From JAIKWW01 sp052169645 (GTDB lineage: Bacteria; Bacillota; Clostridia; Peptostreptococcales; Anaerovoracaceae), in assembly GCA_052169645.1 (NCBI GenBank), contig JBQNCA010000001.1, forward strand, positions 119,670 to 183,669: 64,000 bases of DNA. Reading direction: 5' to 3'. Shown here in pieces: positions 52,753 through 61,168 of the stretch. Position numbers and translations under genes: made by a program. Below the pieces are notes generated by a model. The model was not told the DNA's origin, ran no database searches, and was given only the letters and a program-made list of their open reading frames with translations. Positions within the stretch are counted from its first letter, which is position 1, and every line of letters starts with the position of its first letter.

Positions 52753-54342
52753 ATGCGGATCGAAAATGACAATAAATTAATGATCTGCCTGTCGCTGTTT
52801 CTTTTTTTGACATTGGGCATAATACAAATAATTATTACGGTATTTGAAATACCGCTTTATATAGATCTTCTTTTATGCTACAGTCACGATCTGATCGCCT
52901 GTTTCATTGTAATAATGTGGGGCGTGAGTGTTAATATCAGGATTATATACCGAGATGTCAGGATGTTGCTGGAGTGCATAAGCATCGGAATGTTATTGCT
53001 TATTATATCTATGATATGCAGATACGGAGTAATTGAAGAAACAAATTTGTCGAGATATACAGGATATTTATTTCAGATTAACTTTTTTGCAATTTGCTTT
53101 TTAAGCTTTCTTACCGCACTGCAAATAGGCAGAACCTATGAAAAGAGAAATCCGGCATATTGGGCTGTGGCAGCCGGATTGGCTATGAGTGTCGAAATGC
53201 TCATAGCGACAAATGATTATCATCAGCTTATTTACGAGATTTCGCCTGAAGGGGAAACATGGGTTGAAAATTACGGAGGAGGAAGACTATACTATTGGTT
53301 GATTGTCCTTGAGGCATCACTCTGGTTGTTGACGATAGTTGTTATAGAACGCAAATGTCAAAAGAGCAGGAACAGCTATAGACTCAACTGGCTGCTAATG
53401 GGAACTGTCATAACGGTATCCGCTTATAGTTTCTGGTACAGTATTTCTGACTTACATTTATATGAACAACCTGTAGCCTCGTGTTTCCTTACGATAACGG
53501 TATGGGAAATTTGTATACAGCAAAGAGTGTTTCCTTCAAACTCAGGGTATAAAGATTTTTTTGAAAAATCCTCCGTGCCGATGCTGGTAACAAATATGAA
53601 GGGTGAAATTATTTATAAATCGTTGACGACGGAGCCGATTTCAAGGGAGCAGTTAAAAAATGCAATTTCAAAGCCGTGTATTATAAACGGCTCTCACAGG
53701 CTCAGTTCTCATGCAATCAAAGGAGGCCGCAGCTATTGGATTGATGATATATCGGAGCTTAACTGCATAAATGAGGAGCTCAAAAATGTTGTGTGTCAGC
53801 TTGGTGAGCAAGGAGAAATTTTGAAAGCCGAGGCAAATATACGCAGCGAGCGCAGGCAGATAGATATTCAAAATTCACTTTATGAAAAGTTCATCGAAAA
53901 AAATTTCAAGAAATTCGGAGAAATACAGCAGCTTCTTGCAAAATCCGAAAACAGAGGAAATCCCGAAATACTTTTGAAGGCTTGCATAGAAATGACATTC
54001 TACCTCGGGATTGCCGAGTTGGAGGTGACAAAATTGCGAAATGATACAAAAGCTATAGTTGTATTGGAGATATATCTGAAAAATCTTTTTCATCAATTGG
54101 AGCTTTACGGGATTAAAAGCAATATGCAGATTACTGCGAACGGATATATATCATCAGAGTCTGTATCCATGTTATATACAAGATTGGGAAAAATAGTAGT
54201 CTCTGATTATGAAAATCTCAGATGTGTGGAAATTTTGATTACAGGTATCGGGAAAACTGTGGAAATGAGAACGGAATTGTCGGATATTGCCGGGAATAAA
54301 CGTTCCATCGTGTTTGCAGTCAGTAAGGTTGGTGATGTGTGA
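52753..54342 (+). CDS. 7TM histidine kinase-like sensor protein
   Basis: 529 residues from ATG 52753 (AAGGAG upstream, 7 nt). Seven membrane helices fill the first 240 residues, matching the HisKA_7TM sensor type. Then come a short PAS-like segment (about 265-330) and a long coiled coil (about 345-400). The coiled coil has no histidine where HisKA_3 kinases carry the phosphoacceptor (RSERRQIDIQNSLYEKF). The C-terminal part lacks clear N and G boxes. It may act as a signal-sensing partner of the next protein. The stop overlaps the next start (TGATG). Confidence 0.7.
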   Translation: MRIENDNKLMICLSLFLFLTLGIIQIIITVFEIPLYIDLLLCYSHDLIACFIVIMWGVSVNIRIIYRDVRMLLECISIGMLLLIISMICRYGVIEETNLSRYTGYLFQINFFAICFLSFLTALQIGRTYEKRNPAYWAVAAGLAMSVEMLIATNDYHQLIYEISPEGETWVENYGGGRLYYWLIVLEASLWLLTIVVIERKCQKSRNSYRLNWLLMGTVITVSAYSFWYSISDLHLYEQPVASCFLTITVWEICIQQRVFPSNSGYKDFFEKSSVPMLVTNMKGEIIYKSLTTEPISREQLKNAISKPCIINGSHRLSSHAIKGGRSYWIDDISELNCINEELKNVVCQLGEQGEILKAEANIRSERRQIDIQNSLYEKFIEKNFKKFGEIQQLLAKSENRGNPEILLKACIEMTFYLGIAELEVTKLRNDTKAIVVLEIYLKNLFHQLELYGIKSNMQITANGYISSESVSMLYTRLGKIVVSDYENLRCVEILITGIGKTVEMRTELSDIAGNKRSIVFAVSKVGDV

Positions 54343-55655
54343 TGCCTCTATCGGAAATGCCGGGAGAATGGAGATCGCTTTTAGAATTTCTGACCCTTAT
54401 ATTTGCTGTGACGGATACTATATTTTTATTGATAAGCATTGTATATAGAGCGAGTAAGCTGTTTCATTTTGTATTTTCAATTATACTGTTGATTGATTTA
54501 TGCATATTGACGATATTTTCTATATTTCGTCATAGTGATATCGATGTTATTAAGTCTGATTTTCTGTATAATCTTTCGGCGATATCCGTGACAGCTTTAA
54601 GCTTTGTACTTATGATGACGGCTGCATCGTTGTTTATTGCAAATATGAAGCTTTGGCGAAGCAATATTTCGTATATGTCTATAAAAGAAACTTACGATTT
54701 GCTGCCTGACGGGGTATGTATATATGATATAAACGGAAATCCTTTATTGATGAATACTCGTATGGATTATCTGAGTATGATATTGACAGGCGAATTACTG
54801 TTGAATGCCTCGGAATTTTATGAGCGGCTTAGAGCGGGAGATATCCTTGAGCAAAATACAGTGTTGAATATAGGTCTTGAATCAGGCATTGTCATTCGCA
54901 TTTCGGATAACAAAATATATAGATTTTCTCATAAAATCATGAATATAGATAAAAAATCTGTAGGTGAGCTGAGAGCCGTAGATATTACAAATGAAATTCT
55001 GTTGAATGAAGAGCTTATAGCTCAGAGAGCAAATTTAACAAAATTGAATCGACATTTGCAGGAATACAGCGACAGTGTAACGGATTATACTCGTGAACAG
55101 GAACAGCTGAAATCCAAAGAGCTTTGGATTTCGGAGTTGAAGCGGCTTATAGGTGATACAGGGAACTTAATAGATATTGGAGCTTTGGATAAAGATTCCG
55201 GCATATATATGAGGTGGCAGAAAATGTTTGACCTTATACAAACGGATTTCGATTTTAAAAAGAGAAATGAGCCGTTGGCGGATCTCCTGGAAGCTGCAAA
55301 AATTGCAAATTTGAATATCATAATTGACGGAGATATTCCCGTAAACAATCGCAGTGCAATGCGATTGTTGGTTTCAGGGACGAGAGAATGTTTAATGGAT
55401 GCCATGGCAAGCAAGAATGCAAGCACGGTATTTTTGAGGATTGCCGATGAAGATTTCAATATAAAAATGGATATAAGCAACGATAAAACACAAGCTACCG
55501 AAAACGAGGACGAAGGGGGAGGTTTGGCTCGAATCGCTTCTATTGCAAAGCAAGCGGGCGGTGATGTGAAAATTGTAATAAATCCGATATTTAAACTGGA
55601 AATAAGTGTTCCGCAGAGAGGGGATGATTTTTATGACTCAAGTTCTTATTGTTGA
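54342..55655 (+). CDS. Second membrane kinase-like protein
   Basis: 437 residues from ATG 54342. Three predicted helices (about 15-37, 42-62, 77-102), a PAS-like domain (about 115-215, LPDGVCIYDINGNPLLMN), a coiled coil (220-260), then a HATPase-like domain. In it the N box reads ECLMDAMASKN, with Asp where Asn coordinates Mg-ATP, and the G2 box reads GGGLARI. No phosphoacceptor His motif was seen. It overlaps the regulator gene by 23 nt. With the 7TM protein it may form a split sensor. Confidence 0.68.
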   Translation: MPLSEMPGEWRSLLEFLTLIFAVTDTIFLLISIVYRASKLFHFVFSIILLIDLCILTIFSIFRHSDIDVIKSDFLYNLSAISVTALSFVLMMTAASLFIANMKLWRSNISYMSIKETYDLLPDGVCIYDINGNPLLMNTRMDYLSMILTGELLLNASEFYERLRAGDILEQNTVLNIGLESGIVIRISDNKIYRFSHKIMNIDKKSVGELRAVDITNEILLNEELIAQRANLTKLNRHLQEYSDSVTDYTREQEQLKSKELWISELKRLIGDTGNLIDIGALDKDSGIYMRWQKMFDLIQTDFDFKKRNEPLADLLEAAKIANLNIIIDGDIPVNNRSAMRLLVSGTRECLMDAMASKNASTVFLRIADEDFNIKMDISNDKTQATENEDEGGGLARIASIAKQAGGDVKIVINPIFKLEISVPQRGDDFYDSSSYC

Positions 55656-56268
55656 GGATCAGCAGATGCCTCGTCAGCTCTTTGAATCATTTATAAAAAA
55701 CAGTAAAAATTATGAAATAGCCAGTTCCATAAGAAATGCTGATTTGGCGGACATCTATTGTGAAAAACAACAGGTAGATCTTATACTTATGGATGTTTGC
55801 ACGGCAATGGATGCTAACGGATTGGATGCTTCGGAGAGAATTAAAAAAAAGTATCCCCATATTAAAATAATTATAGTAACCTCTATGCCGGAATTCTCAT
55901 TTTTAGATCGAGCCAGGGAAATAGGTGTTGACAGCTTTTGGTATAAAGAAGTAAGTGAAGAACCTATTTTAGATCTTATGGACAGAACTATGGCGGGAGA
56001 ATCTATATATCCTGATAGAACTCCGGAAATTCAATTCGGAAATATATTGAGCAGTGAGCTGAAAGAACGTGAATTGGAAGTTTTGCGAGAGCTGACAGGC
56101 GGATATACAAATTCCGAAATAGCTGACAGATTAGGGTTATCTCCCAATACTGTCAGAGATTATATAAAGAGTATGACTGAAAAAACCGGTTTTAGAACAA
56201 GGACGGAGCTTGCAGTTATAGCAAGGGAAACCGGATTGGTTATTTTGAATCGCAGAAATAACGAATAA
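55633..56268 (+). CDS. NarL/LuxR-type response regulator
   Basis: 211 residues from ATG 55633 (AGGGG upstream); the longer frame from 55606 is rejected. A receiver domain (1-120) with acidic residues VEDQQ and phosphoacceptor Asp in LILMDVC, and a Lys in YKEVSE, is followed by a LuxR helix-turn-helix (about 140-205: LKERELEVLRELTGGYTNSE and LGLSPNTVRDYIKSM). Its likely targets are the two palindromes at 56302 and 59770. It is coupled to the two kinase-like genes upstream. Confidence 0.88.
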   Translation: MTQVLIVEDQQMPRQLFESFIKNSKNYEIASSIRNADLADIYCEKQQVDLILMDVCTAMDANGLDASERIKKKYPHIKIIIVTSMPEFSFLDRAREIGVDSFWYKEVSEEPILDLMDRTMAGESIYPDRTPEIQFGNILSSELKERELEVLRELTGGYTNSEIADRLGLSPNTVRDYIKSMTEKTGFRTRTELAVIARETGLVILNRRNNE

Positions 56269-56300
56269 AGCTTTTGTATAAATCGTTAAAAATTTCAAAA

Positions 56301-56344
56301 ACCTACATATGTAGGGTGATTTCAAAAAAAAGAAGCTTTAAAAT
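56301..56344 (+). promoter_or_regulatory. Palindromic activator site and promoter of the SPFH operon
   Basis: CCTACATATGTAGG (56302-56315) is a perfect palindrome. Its centre lies 30.5 nt before TAAAAT (56339-56344), i.e. about -42.5 from the expected start site. The -35 region (GTGATT) is poor, as expected of an activator-dependent promoter. The same element at the same spacing stands before the gene at 59878. Confidence 0.75.
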
Positions 56345-56390
56345 AGAAACAAAGGAATAAATCTTATAGTGTTATGTAAAGGAGACAGAT

Positions 56391-57698
56391 ATGGGACTTA
56401 TTAAAGCAGCATTAGGAGCAGCAGGCGGCGTTGCAGCGGATCAGTGGAAGGAATATTTTTATTGTGAGGCCATGCCTGCAGATGTTTTGGCGATAAAGGG
56501 TCGCAAGAAGGTATCCGGCAGATCGTCAAACAAGCACGGAGATGAAAATATCATAACAAACGGCTCGGTTATAGCTGTAGCAACAGGACAGTGTATGATT
56601 ATCGTTGAGCAGGGGAAGGTTGTAGATATCTGTGCGGAACCGGGAGAGTACACTTATGACATGTCTACAGAACCGTCAATTTTTTCAGGCGGAGACTTGT
56701 CTTCAAATATAGGGGACGTATTTGCAAATATAGGTAAGCGTTTCACTTTCGGAGGAGAAGCTCCGAAAGATCAGAGAGTATATTATATAAATACAAAAGA
56801 GCTTATAGGCAATAAATATGGAACGGCATCTCCCGTACCTTTTCGTGTGGTAGATATGAATGTAGGACTTGATGTTGATATTTCAATAAAATGTTTCGGT
56901 GAATACAGCTACAGAATTACAAATCCTATACTTTTCTATACCAATATCTGCGGTAATGTGGAACATGAATTTACGAGAGAGGAAATAGACAGTCAGCTTA
57001 AGACGGAGCTCATGACAGCTCTTCAGCCGGCATTTGCAAAAATTTCCGATATGGGAATCAGATACAGTTCACTGCCCGGTCATACGACAGAGATAGCAGA
57101 GGCACTTAACCAGCAGCTCAGCACGAAGTGGCGTGATCTCAGAGGTATAGAAATCGTTTCATTCGGAGTATCTTCGGTAAAGGCTGACGAGGAAGATGAA
57201 AAGATGATAAAGGAGCTGCAGAGAAATGCGGCATTCAGAAATCCGGGAATGGCGGCGGCTCAGCTGGTTGGAGCACAGGCTCAGGCCATGCAGGATGCGG
57301 CAAAGAATACCGGCGGTGCAGCCATGGGCTTCATGGGAATGAATATGGCAGGCGGAGCAGGAGGAATGAATGCTCAGAACCTGTTTGCGATGGATCAGCA
57401 GATGCAACAGCAACAAATGATGCAACAGCAGCAGATGCAGCAGCAACAAATGATGCAACAGCAGCAGGTACAGCAGCCTTCACCTCAGAAGGTTACAGTT
57501 ACCGCTGACGGTTGGACTTGCTCCTGCGGTTCGGTAAACAAAGGTAAATTCTGTGCCGAATGCGGTCAGCCCAAGCCTGTAGGAGTGCCGAAATTTAAAT
57601 GCGATAAGTGCGGTTGGGAGCCTGCCGATCCGTCAAATCCGCCGAAGTTCTGCCCTGAATGCGGAGATCCTTTTAACGAAGCGGATCAGATACAATAG
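56391..57698 (+). CDS. SPFH-domain protein with zinc ribbons (YdjI-like)
   Basis: 435 residues. An SPFH/virion-core-like domain (about 25-285) lacks a membrane segment. Then comes a Gly/Met/Ala-rich stretch with a run of Gln and Met (57391-57477), and two C-terminal zinc ribbons (CSCGSVNKGKFCAEC and CDKCGWEPAD...CPEC). This is the architecture of B. subtilis YdjI. In B. subtilis ydjI lies with pspA (ydjF), ydjG and ydjH in a membrane-stress operon; here pspA is absent but ydjG- and ydjH-like genes follow. GGAGACAGAT precedes the start. Confidence 0.85.
   Translation: MGLIKAALGAAGGVAADQWKEYFYCEAMPADVLAIKGRKKVSGRSSNKHGDENIITNGSVIAVATGQCMIIVEQGKVVDICAEPGEYTYDMSTEPSIFSGGDLSSNIGDVFANIGKRFTFGGEAPKDQRVYYINTKELIGNKYGTASPVPFRVVDMNVGLDVDISIKCFGEYSYRITNPILFYTNICGNVEHEFTREEIDSQLKTELMTALQPAFAKISDMGIRYSSLPGHTTEIAEALNQQLSTKWRDLRGIEIVSFGVSSVKADEEDEKMIKELQRNAAFRNPGMAAAQLVGAQAQAMQDAAKNTGGAAMGFMGMNMAGGAGGMNAQNLFAMDQQMQQQQMMQQQQMQQQQMMQQQQVQQPSPQKVTVTADGWTCSCGSVNKGKFCAECGQPKPVGVPKFKCDKCGWEPADPSNPPKFCPECGDPFNEADQIQ
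57391..57477 (+). repeat. Gln/Met-coding microrepeat
   Basis: Repeated atgcaacagcag/cagcaacaaatg units in the SPFH gene, coding a Q/M tract between the SPFH domain and the zinc ribbons. Likely to vary in length between strains. Confidence 0.8.
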
Positions 57699-57787
57699 AA
57701 AAAAATTACAGGTAGAGGTGATAGTGTTGAAAATGGTTTTCATTACTATTTATGCCGCAATCTAATGACGGCGGAATGGAGATTGAT

Positions 57788-58897
57788 ATGTCTGATTTAA
57801 TGGAATATAAATGCTTGCTGTGCGGAGGCGGTTTGGAATTTGACACGGCTACACAAAAATTGAAATGCCCTTACTGCGACAGCATATTCGATATGGAAGA
57901 AATGAAGCAAAGAGATGCATCACTCGACACGGATCCTGTTCCCGCAGAAGGAAGCTTTGAAGGAAACTGGGATGTATCGGGAGCGGGTGGAGAATGGTCC
58001 GAGGGCGAGGCTGAAGGACTTACCGGATATTCCTGCAAATCCTGCGGAGCGGAAATTGTAGGTGACGGAAATACCGCTGCAACCTCATGCCCTTATTGCG
58101 GCAATCCTATCGTTATGATGGATCGGCTTTCGGGGATGAAAAAACCTGATTTTGTCGTTCCTTTCAAATATGATAAAAAAGCTGCCAAGGATGCTCTTAT
58201 CAAACATTATAAAAACAGAAAGCTGTTACCCAAGGTATTTAAAGATCAAAATCATATAGATGAAATCAAAGGAATATATGTGCCGTTCTGGCTGTTCCAT
58301 TGCGATGTGGACGGAAATGTCGTATATCATGCCGAAAATATCCGTCACTGGGAGGACAGCAGCTACAAGTATACCGAGGTTTCAAACTATACTGCGGTAA
58401 GGGAAGGCTCTTTACATTTCGATAACATACCTATGGACGGTTCGGAGAATATGCCTGATGATTTGATGGAATCTATAGAACCGTTTAATTGGAGTGAAAT
58501 GACAAAATTTCAGACTGCATATTTAGCAGGATTTTTGGCTGACAAATATGATGTTGAGGCAGATGCGGTTTTGGATCGAGTTTCAGAGAGAGTTAAAAAG
58601 AGTACGGAGGATGCCTTTGAGAATACGGTTACGGGCTATGATTCCGTAAGCGTGCTCAGAAGTAATGTCAATATGAGCGAAAGCAATGTCGACTATGCGA
58701 TGCTTCCCGTATGGCTGCTTACAACGAAGTGGAAGGATCAGAACTTTCTCTTTGCAATGAACGGACAGACCGGGAAATTTGTAGGGGATCTGCCGGTAGA
58801 CAAGGGCTTATTTTGGAAATGGTTTGCGCTGTTTGGAGGCGGACTGTCCGCTGTAGCCTTTGTAATAGCTTGGTTTGTGCTGGGTATGGTAATGTAA
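57788..58897 (+). CDS. Zinc-ribbon membrane protein (YdjG-like)
   Basis: 369 residues from ATG 57788 (GGAG 57778-57781). Upstream in-frame ATGs at 57752 and 57776 are possible. Two zinc ribbons, CLLCGG...CPYC (C9/12/27/30) and CKSCGAE...CPYC (about 83-104), precede a beta-rich domain with IKGIYVPFWLFHCDVDG. One membrane segment lies near the C-terminus (about 345-367). YdjG of B. subtilis has the same arrangement. A partner of the SPFH and TPM proteins in envelope maintenance is the best guess. Confidence 0.82.
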   Translation: MSDLMEYKCLLCGGGLEFDTATQKLKCPYCDSIFDMEEMKQRDASLDTDPVPAEGSFEGNWDVSGAGGEWSEGEAEGLTGYSCKSCGAEIVGDGNTAATSCPYCGNPIVMMDRLSGMKKPDFVVPFKYDKKAAKDALIKHYKNRKLLPKVFKDQNHIDEIKGIYVPFWLFHCDVDGNVVYHAENIRHWEDSSYKYTEVSNYTAVREGSLHFDNIPMDGSENMPDDLMESIEPFNWSEMTKFQTAYLAGFLADKYDVEADAVLDRVSERVKKSTEDAFENTVTGYDSVSVLRSNVNMSESNVDYAMLPVWLLTTKWKDQNFLFAMNGQTGKFVGDLPVDKGLFWKWFALFGGGLSAVAFVIAWFVLGMVM

Positions 58898-58909
58898 GGG
58901 AGGAAGGAC

Positions 58910-59731
58910 ATGAAAAAGTTTATAGCATGCATAATGACACTTGCATTTATCGTATCCATAACGGCAGTTCCGGTATTTGCAGATTATGAGGAATGGGAAT
59001 ATTCGGACAGAGTAAATTATCTGGTTGAGGATTCGGGTGACATGCTTACAGACGATGAGGATGCTGCACTTGAGGATAAATTAAACGATATTTCCATGAG
59101 GAATCAATGTGAGGTCGCAATCGTAACTCTCAATTCGCTTGATGACCTCGGTGAAGGATACACATCCATACAGGATGCTGCTGATGACATATATGATTAT
59201 TATGGATACGGATTCGGAGATGATGACGACGGATTGCTGCTGTTGGTTACTCCGACCCAAAGGCATATAACCACATATAATTTCGGGCAGGAAGCTTTTA
59301 CCGATGAAGGGCTGGAATATCTGGCAAATGAACTGAGACCTCTGTTTGAAGAAGGCAGAAACAATGAAGCTTTAAATCTGTTTGCGGATGAAGCGGACAG
59401 ATTTTTACAAAAGGCAAGAAGCGGCAAACCGTATACGGCATGGACGTTAAAGCCTCTGGGCGTCAGAATAGGATTGACTCTGCTTTTAGCAGTCATCATA
59501 GGTCTGGTGTTGAGTGCAGTAATAATGATGGGCATGAAGAGTTCAATGAAATCTGTTCGTTTTCAAGGGCAGGCGGATTTTTATCTTAAGGATGACAGTC
59601 TTGTGATTCGAAATCAGAAGGATCATTTCGTAGGATCACATGTCAGCAGTGTAAAGAAGGAAGAACCCTCGAGCGGGAGCAGTTCTCATACAAGCTCTTC
59701 AGGACGCAGTCACGGCGGTGTAAGCTTCTGA
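58910..59731 (+). CDS. TPM-domain membrane protein (YdjH-like)
   Basis: 273 residues with a signal peptide (1-24), a TPM_phosphatase domain (about 30-160, with LTDDEDAALEDKLNDIS and YGYGFGDDDDGLLLLV), and a membrane segment (about 185-207). The C-terminal tail is Ser/Gly/His-rich, ending HGGVSF. TPM domains occur in thylakoid and envelope stress proteins. Third gene of the SPFH operon; GGGAGGAAGGAC precedes ATG. Confidence 0.85.
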   Translation: MKKFIACIMTLAFIVSITAVPVFADYEEWEYSDRVNYLVEDSGDMLTDDEDAALEDKLNDISMRNQCEVAIVTLNSLDDLGEGYTSIQDAADDIYDYYGYGFGDDDDGLLLLVTPTQRHITTYNFGQEAFTDEGLEYLANELRPLFEEGRNNEALNLFADEADRFLQKARSGKPYTAWTLKPLGVRIGLTLLLAVIIGLVLSAVIMMGMKSSMKSVRFQGQADFYLKDDSLVIRNQKDHFVGSHVSSVKKEEPSSGSSSHTSSSGRSHGGVSF

Positions 59732-59768
59732 TTTTGATTTGAAAATATTTAATAATATTTGTCCATAT

Positions 59769-59813
59769 ACCCTACAAATGTAGGGTGTAATATAAATCCG
59801 TATCACATATAAT
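59769..59813 (+). promoter_or_regulatory. Second palindromic activator site and promoter
   Basis: ACCCTACA-AA-TGTAGGGT (59769-59786) is followed by TATAAT (59808-59813). The palindrome centre is again 30.5 nt before the -10 box, and the -35 (GTGTAA) is poor. This matches the element at 56302 in sequence and spacing. Confidence 0.78.
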
Positions 59814-59877
59814 TTAGATATAGGTTGAATATAGAAATTACATTCTGCAAATCATAAAATGTAGAAAGGAAATTGTC

Positions 59878-60264
59878 ATGAGGAGAATAGTTGTCAGCAT
59901 ACAGAACAGACTTCTATCCGAAGCTATTTGTGAGACACTCCGAGAAGACGGTAAGTTTGAAACATTTGAGATATTGCAGGAACATATGGACAAAACTGCT
60001 GACGAGTGTGAGCTTCTCAGACCTGAGATATTACTCATGGAAGTTACCTACGGTTATGAGGCTACATTGGAAAAGAGGCTTGAGACGGGACATAGGGTGA
60101 GAGAGATACTTCCTGATTGCAAAATCGTATTGCTGTGTGATGACAATTCTTCGCCGAGCATTGCGAATCGTGTAAAGGAAGCAAGGTATAAGGGCTTTAT
60201 AGATGCATTTTTCTATGCTTCCGTCTCATCGGCTTATTTAAAAGCTGTATTGGAATCTCTTTAA
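59878..60264 (+). CDS. Orphan pseudo-receiver domain protein
   Basis: 128 residues forming only a receiver fold, with no output domain. The phosphoacceptor position reads LLMEV (E55) where LLMDV is expected, so it cannot be phosphorylated normally; Glu may mimic the phosphorylated state. The acidic pocket at the N-terminus (usually EDD) is replaced by IQN. It has its own copy of the palindrome promoter. It may modulate the LuxR-type regulator by sequestration or feedback; this is inference. Confidence 0.7.
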   Translation: MRRIVVSIQNRLLSEAICETLREDGKFETFEILQEHMDKTADECELLRPEILLMEVTYGYEATLEKRLETGHRVREILPDCKIVLLCDDNSSPSIANRVKEARYKGFIDAFFYASVSSAYLKAVLESL

Positions 60265-60342
60265 CGATTGAGAGAAAAGTATGTTTTTAGCAGATATATA
60301 ATTTTAAAATTTCTATATGGAGATTTAAAGGAGGAATTTAAA

Positions 60343-60870
60343 ATGATCGGTTCACGTAATATCAAAAAAATATTGGCATTGCTCACGGCTTTGTGCATGG
60401 TGTTTGCTTTTTCTGCATGCGACATGGGAGGTAAGCCTCAGACTCCGGATAATGATAAAAAAACTGAGGAAAAGTCGGACAAGAAACAGGAAAATGCAGG
60501 TGAAATAAAAATAGATGATTGTGTAGCTGTCTACAAGGGTTATGAGATAAAAAAGGATTCCGACGAGGAAGATGCATTGATTGTAAAATATGATTTTACA
60601 AATAACAGTGAAACTGAAGAAAGCTTTGATTGGGGGATAAATCCTACATATTATCAGGATGGAGTGGAGCTTGAGTATGCCGTTGTATGGTTGGATGATG
60701 ACTCATATGATTCATATGATGATGCTGCAAGTACAAATGTAAGAAAGGGAGCTACTATAGAGGTTGCCAATACATATAAGCTCAGAAATCTTGAAAGTCC
60801 CGTAGAAGTCGTATGTGAAAGCGTATTGGGCAGTGATAAGGTTGAATTTCAGATAGACATAACAAAATAA
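60343..60870 (+). CDS. DUF5067-like lipoprotein
   Basis: 175 residues from ATG 60343 behind AAAGGAGG. The lipobox is FSACDM (C26). A charged linker is followed by a beta-sandwich-like domain (about 60-175, VKYDFTNNSEETESF-like with a Trp after it) that resembles DUF5067. Extracellular, lipid-anchored. Probably follows the orphan receiver on the same transcript (78-nt gap). A strong terminator follows. Confidence 0.68.
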   Translation: MIGSRNIKKILALLTALCMVFAFSACDMGGKPQTPDNDKKTEEKSDKKQENAGEIKIDDCVAVYKGYEIKKDSDEEDALIVKYDFTNNSETEESFDWGINPTYYQDGVELEYAVVWLDDDSYDSYDDAASTNVRKGATIEVANTYKLRNLESPVEVVCESVLGSDKVEFQIDITK

Positions 60871-60909
60871 TGCATATTATAAGTCTCCTTACATAGACAA
60901 ATATGAGAA

Positions 60910-60948
60910 ACGGAGGTATCGAAGCTCAAGCTTCGATACCTCCGTTTT
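60910..60948 (+). terminator. Terminator after the lipoprotein gene
   Basis: A 17-nt arm (60910-60926) pairs perfectly with 60929-60945, followed by TTTT. Confidence 0.9.
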
Positions 60949-60954
60949 CTTAGC

Positions 60955-60994
60955 AATACTTAAGTAGCGGATTTGCCGAGCAAAAGTGAAGAAG
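60955..60994 (+). repeat. Dispersed intergenic repeat, copy B
   Basis: 35/40 identity to 41687-41726, again directly after a terminator. The first 19 bases are identical. The rest of the 60871-61168 gap shows no gene. Confidence 0.6.
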
Positions 60995-61168
60995 CACCGG
61001 CTAAGCTGATGCTTTTGATTGGTAATACTTTAAAAGTGCAAATTGTCATAGGCGAAATCGAAAGCTGTTTGTGTATCAGCTGAGCAGGTGATTGCGATTG
61101 TGTCAATTTCAGCGCTGTGATAAAATATTTTTTGTCTAATTGAAATTTATGAGACGGAGTCGGAGCAT

